A DNA stretch of 64,000 nucleotides from Oscheius onirici. Its lineage: Eukaryota > Nematoda > Chromadorea > Rhabditida > Rhabditidae. Each line of letters begins with the position of its first letter. Position 1 is the stretch's first letter. A program made the translations under genes and the position numbers. The notes beneath the pieces were generated by a model. That model saw only the letters and a program-made list of their open reading frames with translations. It was not told where the DNA came from and did not search any database. This document shows positions 10,681 to 25,659 of this stretch, piece after piece. The DNA is taken from contig OW051471.1 in the NCBI GenBank assembly GCA_932521025.1, positions 124,001-188,000 of the forward strand. Direction: 5' to 3'.

Positions 10681-11296
10681 CCGCCGCGCTGAAATTTTGC
10701 GCGCGAAAATTCAAACGGGGGGTAGAGATACCCTCGCTTTAAAGAGTGAATTTTTAGGAAAAAAAGGAATTATTGAATTATAGAACGTACTGTAAATTGT
10801 TATGGGAACAAAGTAACTTCGCTGCGAGACCAAACGATTTTTTTAAGATCATTTGGAAAAAGGCTGCGAAATCTACAATTCGCTCTTGGCAACGTGTCTG
10901 TAACTAGGGAAAGAGGCCATGAAAATCCCGGGAGATAAAAAAGGGCAGGAATAAAGAAATAATGTTTTCTAACAGCTAACAGCGAAAAAAGAGCACTTTT
11001 AGTAGAAGAACGACTGGTTTCGGCCAAAAGTTTCTAGGTTGGTTCAAATGGCAAGCAAAGGCGGTAAAATTTCCACATTTTGAACATTTCGCAACAACTA
11101 GGCGCTGTAAACGCCGAACACAGATAAAAAGTATCTATCTAAAACCAATCTTTTATCGAATCTTTCAGGCGAAATTATAGCAAAAAATATCCACATAAAC
11201 AATGGAGGAATCACTGTTTTTCTGAGACGACGAGTATATTTGGGAAAAAAGACGAAATGTACACAAAAATTAAGAGATAAAAATCCAGTTTTTTTC

Positions 11297-14875
<3,579 letters not shown>

Positions 14876-15939
14876 ATGCTGCTCTACCTGCTGCTCCTGG
14901 CACCACTACTGTCTCTGGTCGTCTGCTCCAAGAAGAAGAAGTCATCATCCGGGAAGGAGCGAGCTGGAGTGACGTCGCGATCGTCTCAACAAAACTCGGA
15001 CAAGAAGACGCTCTCCGGGCAGAAGACTGCTGACAATAAGCAGAGCACAGTCGAAGTTGGACAGTCCTCGAAGAAGAGCAAGGAGCTGCCAGTAGAGCCG
15101 ACGCAAAAGTCCGAGAAGAAAGATCCGAAGGAGACGCCGGAGTCTGGGATGGATTGGCCTAATAGTGACGAGGATACGCGCGACGATGTGCCCAGTCTCG
15201 TGGCAGCCGATCCGGATGTCGATTCGAAGGTGGTGAAGCTGGAGAAGAAGGTATAGGAGCTTTGATTTTGGTTTCAGGGTGAGAGAGATACAGCTAGGCC
15301 AGTAACGGGCATCCTCATGGCTAGTACTGACTAGAAGGACATTTCCTGGCTCTTGAACTAGGAGTATACTGCCCAGCTTTGTTTCTGGCAGTCCCTTTCT
15401 CTGTCTGCCATGCCTTTACCACAATTATTACTGAACTCATCTACTACTTGTCCAGCTGACTCTACTGGTAGTTGACTTACATTTCCAATCATTTGTACAG
15501 TGCTTTTTAACTTTTGAACCTTGGTGTATTGTTCGGTAGCAGAGGCAGAGACATACAGTAGAAACAGGGAGAAATATATATTGCTAATCCAGGGAGACAG
15601 TGAAATAGACAGAAAGTCAAGGCCGTCGATTTCCAGAAGGTAAAAGCCAATCGTGACGTGATGAACAGTGCCAAAGAGCCGTCGGTCCGACTTCGTGGGG
15701 AAAAGACGCCGGAACGTGAGCGCTCGATCAGGGAACAGAAGCCGCGAAAGTTCATCTCGAAGCAGCCGTCGGAGCTGCTGACACCGACGAGAAGAAGAAA
15801 ACGACAGACGCCTACACAGGACATTCCGACGGCAGTCGAACAGCGGAAGTCGTCGATGAGGACGAGCAACGAGGTAGCCAAGAAGGAAGAGGATGAGGCA
15901 AATCGGTTGACATTGTGGAACAGGGCACGCAGCCCATGA
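14876..15939 (+). CDS. Putative secreted low-complexity, Lys/Ser/Glu-rich protein
   Basis: Two exons (14876-15250, 15637-15939) join in phase 0 to 225 residues. The N-terminus is a clear signal peptide (MLLYLLLLAPLLSLVVCS). The rest is highly charged and disordered: runs of KKKKSSS, SSKKSKELPVEPTQ, an acidic middle (SDEDTRDDV), then a basic C-terminal half (TPTRRRKRQTP). There is no recognised domain and no cysteine framework. The RRKR-type motif could be a furin-like cleavage site, which would make this a propeptide, but that is inference. The upstream ATTTCAAG is a possible leader acceptor. I do not recognise an orthologue. Confidence 0.6.
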
Positions 15940-16292
15940 AGTCGAGAGATTAGAGAGGTCACCGTAATGGAAAATAAACTTAGCATGTAAGATGCCTTGT
16001 TATGTTTACTGGCAGAAGGACAGGAACCGAGGGACATAGAAGCTTTTTTTCTGAACCGCAGACAAAACAATCAACGGCAAAAAAATACTTCAAAGTACTG
16101 TAATACGCTCGACTATTTCAGGCCAAAAGAAAACGCGCGCTAAAGACTAAAATGAACAGAACTTACTCAGTTATCCTGAATTTCGACTTGGGTAACTATG
16201 TGGAAAAGGATCATTTCTTTTCCAAATCTTTACTGTAATCTATCATTCTGCAACAAGAAAAACGAAATTATGCTTAAAAAAGCTACTGAGGA

Positions 16293-17705
16293 TCAGCTGT
16301 CTGTGAGCTTATTTTTCGTCTCTTCCGTCTTCCTAGTCAGTACTTCTTGATCCTTGCCTCTGAGCGACAAAACCTGGAACAATTCTTTTATTTTTGCCTG
16401 AACAGAAAACGACTCACCTTTTCCCGGACCTTGCTCCAGTCGCCCTTCCCGTCCCAGAGTTTCTTCACAAGATCTTCCGTCTGATTCAGCGTGTCCGTCA
16501 GTCCCGTCAGGAGCGGATTCTCGTCTACCGTGTCCCAGCCGCGGAGTAGGTTTAAAGCTCGGCCGTATTCGGCATCCGTGACTACCATCTCGTCCGGCGG
16601 ATAGAGAGCAGCCGCCACATAGCGACCTTCCGCGTTCAGGAAGTTGAATGTGGCTATGGCGTCTTCCTAAACTGGGTAATTCAGAAAATCAAAGGAAGAG
16701 AGAAACTGACTGAGTCCATGATCTCGAGACCGATTTTCTTCTCGCGTAGGAAGGGATGAACTCGTTTCCGGACACTGAAAAGGGTTAGATTGAGTAAAAT
16801 TAACGAGGCTCTGTTTCTTTTCAGATGTCAAAATGCCGGTATAACAACACTAGATAACGTATCCAGGCTAGAAAGCTCGTTTTGGAGCCAATTAACTACT
16901 TTTCTGAAGCTGGAATTGTCTAAAAATGTGACCGTAAAGTTACAAGATTTCAAGGAACAGGAATAATCAATCAGGTAAAGGTATTCTGTGAAGCGGACAA
17001 CCTTATTTTTCTGTAACTTCCGGAAACATGAACATTGAAACTAAAAAGAAAGAAACGTACGAGTCGATATTCTTCTTGTCCCCGACTCCCAGTACCAAAA
17101 TATCAACCTTGGGCTCTAGTGCCGCGAAAAGACTCAGCGATCTCGGTGTGATGTCTTCGGGCGTCTTGACGCGCCATGACAGCGCCGTTTTCGGGAAAAG
17201 GGCCACCGGTCCGTAGAGAAAAGTCCCGTCCAGGAGTCGAAAACCGTAGCAGCTGAGTCCTCGGACGCCGACTTGTTTAGCCTCGAGCATTTCACTGGAG
17301 AGCATGGTGACGCGGCTTCTTTGAGACATGTCCGATTCGCCTAGCGGTGTGTAGTGAAAGCCGTCCAGAGCTCCTGAAAAAAGGACCTAGTTATTTACGA
17401 AATTTAAAAAGCTAGATGCCTTGAAACGTAAGGAAGAAAATGAAAGTTATTCGACTTTTGGTGGGAAAATGGCTTGCAACAGAGTTCCTCTTCTCTTTAT
17501 TGATCAAAATACGCTTTTGTGGACCAACAAAGAAGGCTCGAGGCGATTTTGACAGCTAATTTACATGTTTTCATCCAAAAATATGATTCCTAAGCTCTGT
17601 TTACATACCTGTATCGCCTCTTGTCGCATCATTAGCCAGCGTCCTTCTCCCGCTCTGACCGGCTAACCGACCTAAACCTCGAAGAGCCGGGTGGAATTTG
17701 TTCAT
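16293..17705 (-). CDS. nuaf-3: NADH dehydrogenase (complex I) assembly factor 3
   Basis: Five exons (17705-17609, 17373-17061, 16774-16711, 16666-16418, 16373-16293) close in frame to 267 residues. After a basic mitochondrial presequence comes the DUF498/Mth938-type fold typical of NDUFAF3: LDGTFLYGPVALFPKTALSW, then EPKVDILVLGVGDK and DAIATFNFLNAEGRYVAAAL. Known role: early assembly of the complex I Q-module, together with NDUFAF4, in the matrix or on the inner membrane. The protein is longer than the human form (184 residues) because of an additional helical C-terminal tail rich in Lys, Glu and Thr. It lies 239 bp downstream of PEX14 on the same strand, so the two may be co-transcribed. The start ATG follows CAGCGTCAG directly. 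Confidence 0.93.
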
Positions 17706-17944
17706 CTGACGCTGTCTTATAAGATTGCTCTCATTTTTCAAGTAAAGTTTTGAAGAAACAACCTAGTTTTCCAACAAAAAGCAACAAGAAAAACTAGAAT
17801 TTAATTCTATGAAATGTATGGCAAGTGAGGAGGAATGAGCAAAGTTCTACAGATCACAATTTTGGGAATGGGGGAATCACAGCAACTTTCGGAGAGAATT
17901 ACCAGGTACAGAATGAAACTAACGTACAAAAGAAGGGGTATTTT

Positions 17945-19084
17945 TTACAGGGTGTCGACGAATTCGTCGTCATTTTCTTCTTCTTTGTCGGGAGAAGAGG
18001 CTTCTGTGGTAACTGTTGTGCCGGCTCTGGCAGCGTTGGCGGGAGGGCCGGCCTGAAAATGGTTCGTTTAAGAAGCCATCTAAAAGTTCTGGCCAATTCA
18101 TTCAAGACTTTTTCACAATTTTTAACGCGGTATTACGCCGACTAAAAGGAAAAAGAGCGGATTGTTCATTCATCCAGCACTGTTTCTCTTGGCTATGCTG
18201 AGGCAGCCACAACAACCACAAGGTCGTTAGGCCGCGTCGGTTGTTGCTGCCACAAATACAGAAAAATGATCTTTTACCACTCTCAGAATTCTCGGCTTCA
18301 GAGCCATCAGTCTCGCCTTCTTTATTGAACCTAGGCAATCATTGCAAACCAAATGTACAAAAAACGCATTAAAACTTACATTCTGCCAGCTGGGAAGACT
18401 CGTGACCATTGGCGAAATGATCGGCGCAATGTTGTTCTGACTGAGTAGTAGGCTCTTGATCGTCGAGATTCCGGCCTCAACACGGCTCAAATCGGCGTCT
18501 CGACCGCTGATCGAATTCAGTGCTCGGCCGATTTCCGTCTGCTGGGTGGCCAGAGCTTGAGTCGTCTGCGAGACGCTGTCCATCACGAACTTGATCGAGT
18601 TCTGCAGCTCGTCCACTTGGTTCTAAAGCGGATGTTATTGCTTTTTATGATTTTCTGCTGAAAAAACGAGTCTAAAAAGCATGCCTGTAGATTGCGGAGC
18701 TCTTCGGTCGCGGGATCGGGAATATCGAAGAATTTGGGCAGGACGTAGCTTCTCAGGAAACGATAGCTGGCGTAGCTGACACTTCCGACGACGAGAATGG
18801 CTTGCGCTGCTCCCAGAATCCGATTTTGAGGGACTAGAGGCGGCTGCGGTGGTCCATAGCCCGGCGCCACGGCTGTGACTGGAAGACTGGCACGAGCTTC
18901 GGCTATTTCTGACTCTGAAACACCTAAAATGACATTTGAGGATGGAATAGCGAAAAATAGTCATACCTTTGCCTAGAAGAAACTGTCGCTGTTCCTCGAA
19001 CGACGTGTCGCGTACTTTCGGAGTCAGCATGAATTTTCGAGCCGCCTCCACCATCTCGCCGCGGTTTTCTGGATTGTCGGACAT
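17945..19084 (-). CDS. prx-14: Peroxisomal membrane protein PEX14
   Basis: Exons 19084-18967, 18923-18685, 18622-18380 and 18052-17945 join in frame to 235 residues. The N-terminal domain (MVEAARKFMLTPKVRD, then EEQRQFLLGKGVSESEIAEA) is the PEX5/PEX19-binding helical bundle. A proline-rich stretch (GYGPPQPPLVPQ), one TM helix (LVVGSVSYASYRFL), a coiled coil and the conserved LPSWQN follow. The tail is acidic (DKEEENDDEF). PEX14 is the docking component for cargo-loaded PEX5 at the peroxisome membrane. The intron after exon 2 uses a GC donor (CAG|GCATGC). The ATG is preceded by GATTTCAG. A 53-nt exon-like segment at 18330-18278 looks coding in one frame but fits neither neighbour's phase, so I leave it out. 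Confidence 0.92.
18202..18252. repeat. Intronic GTTGTTGTGGCTGCC hairpin, copy 4
   Basis: GGCAGCCACAACAACC pairs with GGTTGTTGCTGCC around a loop containing GTTAGGCCGC. This is the inverse of the GGCCTAAC motif seen in mS33, PNKP and SRP54 introns. It lies in the last PEX14 intron. Confidence 0.55.
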
Positions 19085-19800
19085 CCTGAAATCGAGAAGA
19101 ATTTGAAATTGAAAGAGAGGGAGAAAGTAAAGAGTAAAGTTTTGGGCATTGTGGAAACTTCTACTTTTTGACAAGGAATTTGGAGCGAAGAAGCTTTGGT
19201 TCCGCAAAATAACGAGCGAGAGGTTACAATAAGAAGTCGAGGTTATACAAGCAGACACGCAACTAACAGCGACTTCTGAAAAAAAAAATTCCTGCGGATT
19301 CGTAAATTCATGGAAGGATCGACTAGAAACTAAAAGATCAGTTATTTTCCCTATTACAAAATCGAAATATAGCGGAACGGATTCGAGACTAGAACAGTGC
19401 CATAACCGTAACCGTCCGAGGTTCTGGGGAGCTTTTATGCAAAGGCCAACTCGTTGCAGGATTTTCCTGTGGAAAAACGAGAAAGGATAGCGACAGACAA
19501 CAAGAAGCAGCAGGACTTCTTAGAAAGTATCTTCCGTCGCTACTACGATCAGCCCCAATAACGAAGCATTGTGAGGCAGTATCTTCATTGATATCACCGT
19601 TGTTACGGAGAGTACTAAAACACCAGTAAATTGGTCAGGCAAAAAATACAACACACTGGGACAAAAATTACACGGGAGTTCTTGAAAAACAATAAATAAT
19701 GTCAAAAAATAAATACATCCATATGTTACAATCTCAAGTTTGTTTAGGAGGAGAATTTCTATACAACGGATAAAATTAAATTGTAGGCTAAAACTTGGCC
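19085..19800. other. Spacer between cpt-2 and prx-14
   Basis: 716 bp containing the prx-14 upstream region and the cpt-2 3' UTR. No exon was recognised. A GATTTCAG-type acceptor precedes the prx-14 start. Confidence 0.5.
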
Positions 19801-22800
19801 CTAACCAGACTTTTTCTGCTCAGCCTCGAAGACGTCCTTCAGAAGATCAAGACTTCTGTACATGGCACGGGAAAACTCCTCAGCGTCGCGTTTGGACTAC
19901 AAACGGATTTTAGATAAGAAAATCGATAGGCGAACCTTGTTGCTAGAGATAACGGCTCCGAGCATGTTCTTGACCACATTGTAGCCGATTCCAAAGCCGT
20001 CCTTCACGACGGGACCAAAGCCGCCGAAGACGATCGTATCTGTGGACAGGGTGCTTGTGGAGAGAATGAAGTGTCCCATGCGCTTGTAGCCGGCGTCTTC
20101 GTAGAAACTGGGAATGGCTTGGCCGACTCGCTGAGCGGAAATCTTCAGTCCAAGCAGATGACGATCGAATCCCTGTCCCATCGAGGCGTCCTTGACCAGT
20201 TGGCCGTGGGCGGCACTGACAGCTTCTAGAAGAGGACGCACGTCCTTCTTTCCTTCCAGAATGGCCAGGGCAGCGGCGGTGGTGGCAGCAGTGGCGGATC
20301 TGAAAATCGTAATGCTTAAAGGGCCAAAGCGTATTATGCGTTCGTTTTGTTTGTGTCCGGTACTTTGAACCAAACCAAGTTGTAAAGGTGAAATTGAGTA
20401 GATAATCAGTTCAAGGACTTGAACAGGGAAAGGACAACAGTCAGACAAAGTGAGGGGAAGAGGTCTAAGGAGGGCTTTGACAGGATCAGATGGAACATGA
20501 GGCAGAAAGACAGACATCAAGGTTTGTTTGGTTGATTGCGACAAAATGGGACGTTTCCATGATTAAAATTGTTCAGCAACAGGGTACGAGAAACTCAAAG
20601 AAACGGGATTGGAGGACAGCGAGAATAGAATTTTACAGATAGCCTATACGATCAGGAAGAACAATAAAAAGAGGGAGGTTGATGGAGAATAAGGAAAGCC
20701 GGAAATAGACAGGTCCTATGCCAGAATTAGAGAGATTTTGAGATACACGATGAGAGGGACAGACTGACAAGAACGTTGCTACGGCTGCAAGTTGACAGAG
20801 AAGGGAAGAGAGCTAGATTATGAGGAGAACAGAAAGATGCGACGTTTGAGAAACGGGAAAAGGTGGTAGACTGAAAGGAACGGAATTGAAGGGACAGGTG
20901 GACAGGGAGACTAGATGGACAAGTTCAGCTGTTTGACATCGAGATCAGGGAAAGACGTACAGGACCAAGATTAGAGGGACAAGCTGACATCAGTAGATCC
21001 GGAATGACAAAATCCAAGAGTAATTCAACTAGGAGAGGGATAAGAGGGGCAGACAAGAACCTGAACAAAAAACAGTTGACAGAGACTCGAAGCTAGGTTA
21101 TGAGGGGGAATCATGATTGGAGAACAGCGAAATGGGAAGACTGGAGTATGGGATGGAAGGCTACTTGAATACCGATCACAAAGGCCGTCTCGAAACAGGA
21201 AACAGATGTCAAAAACCTACCTTATGCACTCGGTTCTGCCCTTCAAAAAGGCGGCAGTGGAACAGCTCTCATAGGTCGGGGCGAATTCCTTGTTAAGATC
21301 GTAATAGGCCATCTGGATGGCTAGCTGCATGATCGAATCCGGTGACAGCTTGGTCTTCTTGATCGTGTCACGCGTCATTCCCTTGTATTCCAACGTGGCA
21401 AATTGTAAGTCCTTATGGGCGTCCTGATGAGTCGTTTGCGCTTCGGCGATCTTTTTCTTGAGCGAGTCGGTTAGTGTGAATTCTAAAATTTGCTGGCTCA
21501 TAACAGAAAATAACGAGAGCTGACGGATTTCTTGGACATTGGCCTCATCCGCAGGGTTGGGAATGTCGTCGGGCGAGACGAAGTGGTGCTTGTTAGTATC
21601 CTTGAAGGATTCCTCCATGAGGCGTAGTACGGCCACCCCGTCTCCCCAGGAATGCTCAAAGTTGATTGTAGAGCGGCCATTGGCGTCGACGATAAGTTGG
21701 AAGCATTTGTCGAACCATCTATTTCGAGCATCGTCGCCGATCAGCAGAGATTGGACCAGCCTGAAAAACGAACGATTTCACAGATTATACGAGCATTTGA
21801 GCAACACAATATGGTCATACTGAACGGAGGGACGGTCTCATAGCGTTTAGCAAGGAGGCGAGGGAAAGACCAGACAGGTTAGAAATGTATTCGGAATAGA
21901 CTACGGGGCTATTGAAGGGGGGAAAGACGAGACGTAGACGTTGAAAATCGGGGAAAAGTCAGTTTGTAACGTGTGGAACAGAAATATAAGAGATCAAGGT
22001 TGATAATGAGGGAGAGGGGCCAAGATGAAGTCAACTACTCGTTAGTCAATAGAAGAAGAACATCAACTGAGGAAGGTCAAGAGACGCTCTTACCTCTGAT
22101 GATCCTCCGTCTTGAGGTCATCCAGACACAGAGCAAAGAGAGCTCCATCAATAGCCCGAAGAGACTCGTGATTTCCGGCATCTTCGAGCTCAACACGTGC
22201 CGCAGCCCAGCTGTCACGATCCAGCGTCGTCAACGAGCCGACAGCCTCCGATCCGGTGGTTAGATCGGCACCATTCGCCAGGATATGGGCCAAGGAGCTG
22301 TGAATCGACTCGGCTGGAAGAATATCGCCGGCCTCACTGAAGATGTTCACGCGATACATGCGGCCTCTGTGAAGGACGAGGCAGTGACGAACTGAATGAT
22401 CCTAAAACGGGTGATTGTTGAAAAAGGAAGGCTGAACAAACGTTGAAGAGGACGTCCTTGCCCTTCTTAGGAATACGATTTCCGTTGAAGAGGCTACGAT
22501 ACTGGCTCATGTCGAGGGGAAAAGCTTTGAAGGCGACAGCTCCGAACCAGGAGAGGCTGGGAGGCAGGGCCCTGAATTAAAGAGCATTAGCAACATGGAG
22601 AGAACAAATCAAATACCTGCAGACACTCCTGAAGAACTTAGTATCGCTCTTCTTTGGATTCAGATGGTAGACCTCGGGAGCCAAGCAGTTGGCGTCGAGT
22701 GCCCTCTTGAAGCGGGCATAGCTGATGGCAAAGTTCGTGGCACGGGTAAGCTGATGATTGAAGCGTTCTTCCGGATCCGGCGCGTACATCATGAAAGGGT

Positions 22801-23776
22801 TGAAGTTGACCGGGACGGGTACACGGGCCGACAGGTACATGTCGAACCAGGGCTCACTGATGTAGCTCGTATCGCTGTGCGACTTGTCGTAGTCGAGAAG
22901 AGCCTTCTGCAGAGCGGCTGCGTCGGTCTTCTCAAACGTCTTGATGGACTTCTCCGTCTCGGCGTAGACGGCATCAGGGAGAACTACTTTAGCTGCTGAT
23001 AGGTACCTGAAAAGACAGTTTTACCAAGCAATATTCAATTTTTCAACTACGCAGCATTCATAGTAAACATTCTACATGTCAAGTTCTGGTTAAACATGCA
23101 CAACAAGATCAACAAACGGGCGGGAAAGCAAATGACAGTCAAGATTTGGTTAGATTTCAGCAATTTTCCAGTTCATTGGAGGCAGAGGGAACACCATGAA
23201 CAGTTCTGCAGATGAGCAAAGCGGGAGACAAACCCGAAACGGGCTACTGAAGGCATACAAAGCAAATGACAATCGGGAAACAATTTAGCAGTAGGAGCAT
23301 TTTTCCAGCTTCGCTCAAACACAACAACAGCAAAATCGAGCTAAAACGATACCTTTTTACGGAATCTTCCACCTTGGGAATAGGCAGACGGCGGAGACTC
23401 TTCTGGAAGTGATAGCTGGGGATGTCGCTCTTGTGCAGGTACTGGTAGTCCTCCCCGGTCAGCGAATGCATTCTGAAAACAATTTGAGATATATTCGCAA
23501 GAAAAATTAGAAAGGAGAAAGAAAACAGAAAACTGAACGAGCATTGCCGAGCCGGCGGCGGAAATTCGAGCGGGAAAGCGCAGGTTTTGGCGGGAAATTT
23601 TGTAGAACTTTTCGTCAACTTTTAGCGTTTTTCTTAACAAAAGGCAAGAAATCTTTTCAAAATAAGTGAAAACGAGTATATAGAAGAAGCACTTACCCTC
23701 GCCTGATCAGCTCCTTTCCAAGAGAGATGGGGAGCGGAGCCTGGCGAAGCAGGAGATCCTTTTCCAAGCGCCACAT
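19801..23776 (-). CDS. cpt-2: Carnitine O-palmitoyltransferase 2 (mitochondrial)
   Basis: Nine exons close in frame to 661 residues (human CPT2: 658): 23776-23697, 23472-23353, 23006-22617, 22571-22442, 22401-22094, 21760-21525, 21482-21221, 20299-19936 and 19896-19801. A basic presequence (MWRLEKDLLLRQAPLP) is followed by LHKSDIPSYHFQKSLRRLPI, HTSYIS-type SDTSYISEPWFDMYLSARV, the catalytic-His block INFEHSWGDGVAVLR, the carnitine/CoA site YESCSTAAFLKGRTE, HLLGLK and LSTSTLS, and FGPVVKDGFGIGYNV. It converts acylcarnitines to acyl-CoA on the matrix side for beta-oxidation. ATG follows TTTCAG directly. One 42-nt intron (21524-21483) is a multiple of three without a stop. The 921-bp intron 20300-21220 is full of GAGGGACAG-type simple repeats. 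Confidence 0.97.
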
Positions 23777-24371
23777 CTGAAAGTTTTTCGTATTCTGTGA
23801 AGTTTATTCGAATGGCAAGCGTTTCTTTACAGGAAAATGAGAAGAAGTGTGTGAAAGCAGGTGATAAAGCCCAAAAGGAGGTCCAAAGTACGGGAAGAAA
23901 TTCTGCGGGCAGATACGCAGTTGCGTACTTTTTCAAAACATAGTGAAGAACGTTTTGATTACCGTAATCAGAAATTGTGTTCTTGCGTCAAACTTCTGCC
24001 TTTCCTGTTCTACAAATCGCTTTTCCCTGTTCTTCTTTCCTTTGTTTCTTATAAAATTTGCTCCAGAATAGTTGCCCACTCATAGACGCCTCCTTTTTAG
24101 AGTATTTTGATCAATACATTACACAATACGCTTGTCTATCTTGATATGTTTTAGAGAAAAGGACAGAATTGTCTTCTTGTGAAAATCGAAGAAGCTTTTC
24201 CATTCCGTTTTCTTAGACAAAAGCGCCATTTTGAGCTATACGATATCAAGGAAACAATGAATAACCGAAAAGTTGTTAGCATTCTGGGAGTCTTGTGTTA
24301 TGCTTGCGCGTTTTCTTCAGTGGTTTTTCCTCCGTTTTTCGCAAAAGTAAGTCTTTTTTTCAGACAAGATC
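23777..24371. other. Divergent promoter region cpt-2 / TOM6-like
   Basis: About 595 bp between two divergent starts. No coding exon was recognised. CTTTTTTTTCAG immediately precedes the plus-strand gene and CTTTCAG precedes cpt-2. Confidence 0.5.
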
Positions 24372-25421
24372 ATGTTCCGCATGCAGCAAGGACCTCCTCA
24401 GCCCGAGCCGATTCGCACGAGGTTCACGCTGGTCAATACCCTCTACAACGACCCCTTCTACTGGTTAGTTTTCGTCTGTCCTTCACCGTCTGTCCATGTT
24501 ATGTGCCTCAAACGGTTTAATTTTCGCCTAAAACTACAGATTTGCTGTGACCAAAAATCTATACGGCTGTTGCCTCTCTACGGCTTTTTTTCCTGCATAT
24601 TTTATCAGCTGAAAATAAAACAGTGTTGCGGAATAGATGTATTATGACCGAAACAGGATTACGCAGATGTGCTAAGCTGCTTTTTCCCTGAAATTCTATG
24701 AAAAGTCTTAGTAATACTATAGCAGGCACCCCCCTCCATTCAAATATTTTGGCGCTCAATGTGTGAAATCGGGATTTTCACCACTTTTCCGTTATTTTTT
24801 CACGTTCTAGATGTGTTTATCGAACTCGGCCCCCATTTTAACCCCTAGGATGCCGAAATACTTGAAAAATTAGGCGAAATACTTCAGAATAAGCAACATC
24901 GCTAACATATTGCACCCCCCGAGAGTTTCTCTAGATTTTTCACTTTTATTCGATTGGAGACTCACCCAAGGGGTAGTTTTTGATAATGCGTTCGATAAAA
25001 GCAGCTAGAACGTGAAATAATTCTGGAAAAATGGTTAGAAACACGAATTTAGTCAATTTATGGTTTGCACGCCAAAATATTTGAATGGAGGGGGGTGCCT
25101 GCTATAGTATTACCAAAGTCTTATCTTCTCCTGGTATTGTTTCTTATGTCTTTCGAATAGTTTCTAATCTATCAATCGCCGTCTATTGTGCCTATTTCGC
25201 CAATTATGGGAAGGCTCATTATGAATTCAACGGAAACTGTTATAGAAGACAAAAAAAAGTTCAATATCCGAAATTGTTAGCCAAACATAATCCTTCTTTC
25301 TAGCTGTTTTTCAATCTACCAAATTCATTTTTTCAGGTCTGTTTTCAAGAGTCTCGTCGGTTTCGGAGTCGGCGTCGTCGTAGCTCGGCAAGTCAGCGAC
25401 GAATGGGCCAACGGCGTCTAG
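24372..25421 (+). CDS. Small outer-membrane translocase subunit, TOM6-like
   Basis: Two exons (24372-24463, 25337-25421) give a 58-residue protein. The N-terminus is polar with prolines (MFRMQQGPPQPEPIR). One TM helix follows (FKSLVGFGVGVVVA) and the tail reads ARQVSDEWANGV. This is the layout of TOM6/TOMM6, a tail-anchored subunit that stabilises the TOM complex; human TOMM6 has ...GVWLARNLSDIDLMAPQPGV at the same place. The match rests on topology and the ARxxSD motif in so short a protein, so it needs a profile search. Its 873-bp intron contains a MITE with a clear 9-bp target duplication. Divergent from cpt-2. Confidence 0.55.
24711..25114. mobile_element. MITE with 44-bp TIRs and 9-bp target duplication
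   Basis: The arm 24711-24754 (GTAATACTATAGCAGGCACC...) is repeated inverted at 25070-25113. AAAGTCTTA at 24702-24710 is repeated at 25115-25123 directly outside the element, so this is a genuine insertion with a 9-bp target-site duplication. That length is typical of Mutator-type transposases. It lies inside the TOM6-like gene's intron. The interior has half-sites related to the elements at 42 kb and 53.6 kb. Confidence 0.85.
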
Positions 25422-25659
25422 AAAACAAGCGCTTCTCTAATTGTTGCTTTATATCATTAGTTTACATTTTATAAAAAGTTTTTCACAATAAAAGCTATAA
25501 AAAATATTCTATTAGAAAATCTGTGTTGCGCTTTGTTTGACTGCCAGCCAGTCTATACGTGGCGAAGGGGCGGAGCTTGTCGTTTGGAGAGGAAGACAAC
25601 CACAGCAGCGGCGATCCTCGTTTTCACAGCAATTCTTCTTGGATTTTCCTCGCCAGAAG

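Larger units (their letters stand above)
10068..11296. other. Intergenic region between PNKP and SRP54
   Basis: It holds two tRNA-derived elements of opposite orientation (about 10162-10232 and 10602-10680). No protein-coding exon was recognised. The SRP54 3' UTR lies at its right end. Confidence 0.5.

Noticed and set aside
23634-23936. Minus-strand open frame with a hydrophobic start
   Set aside because: It overlaps the first cpt-2 exon in another frame; the cpt-2 frame gives a presequence that joins in phase.
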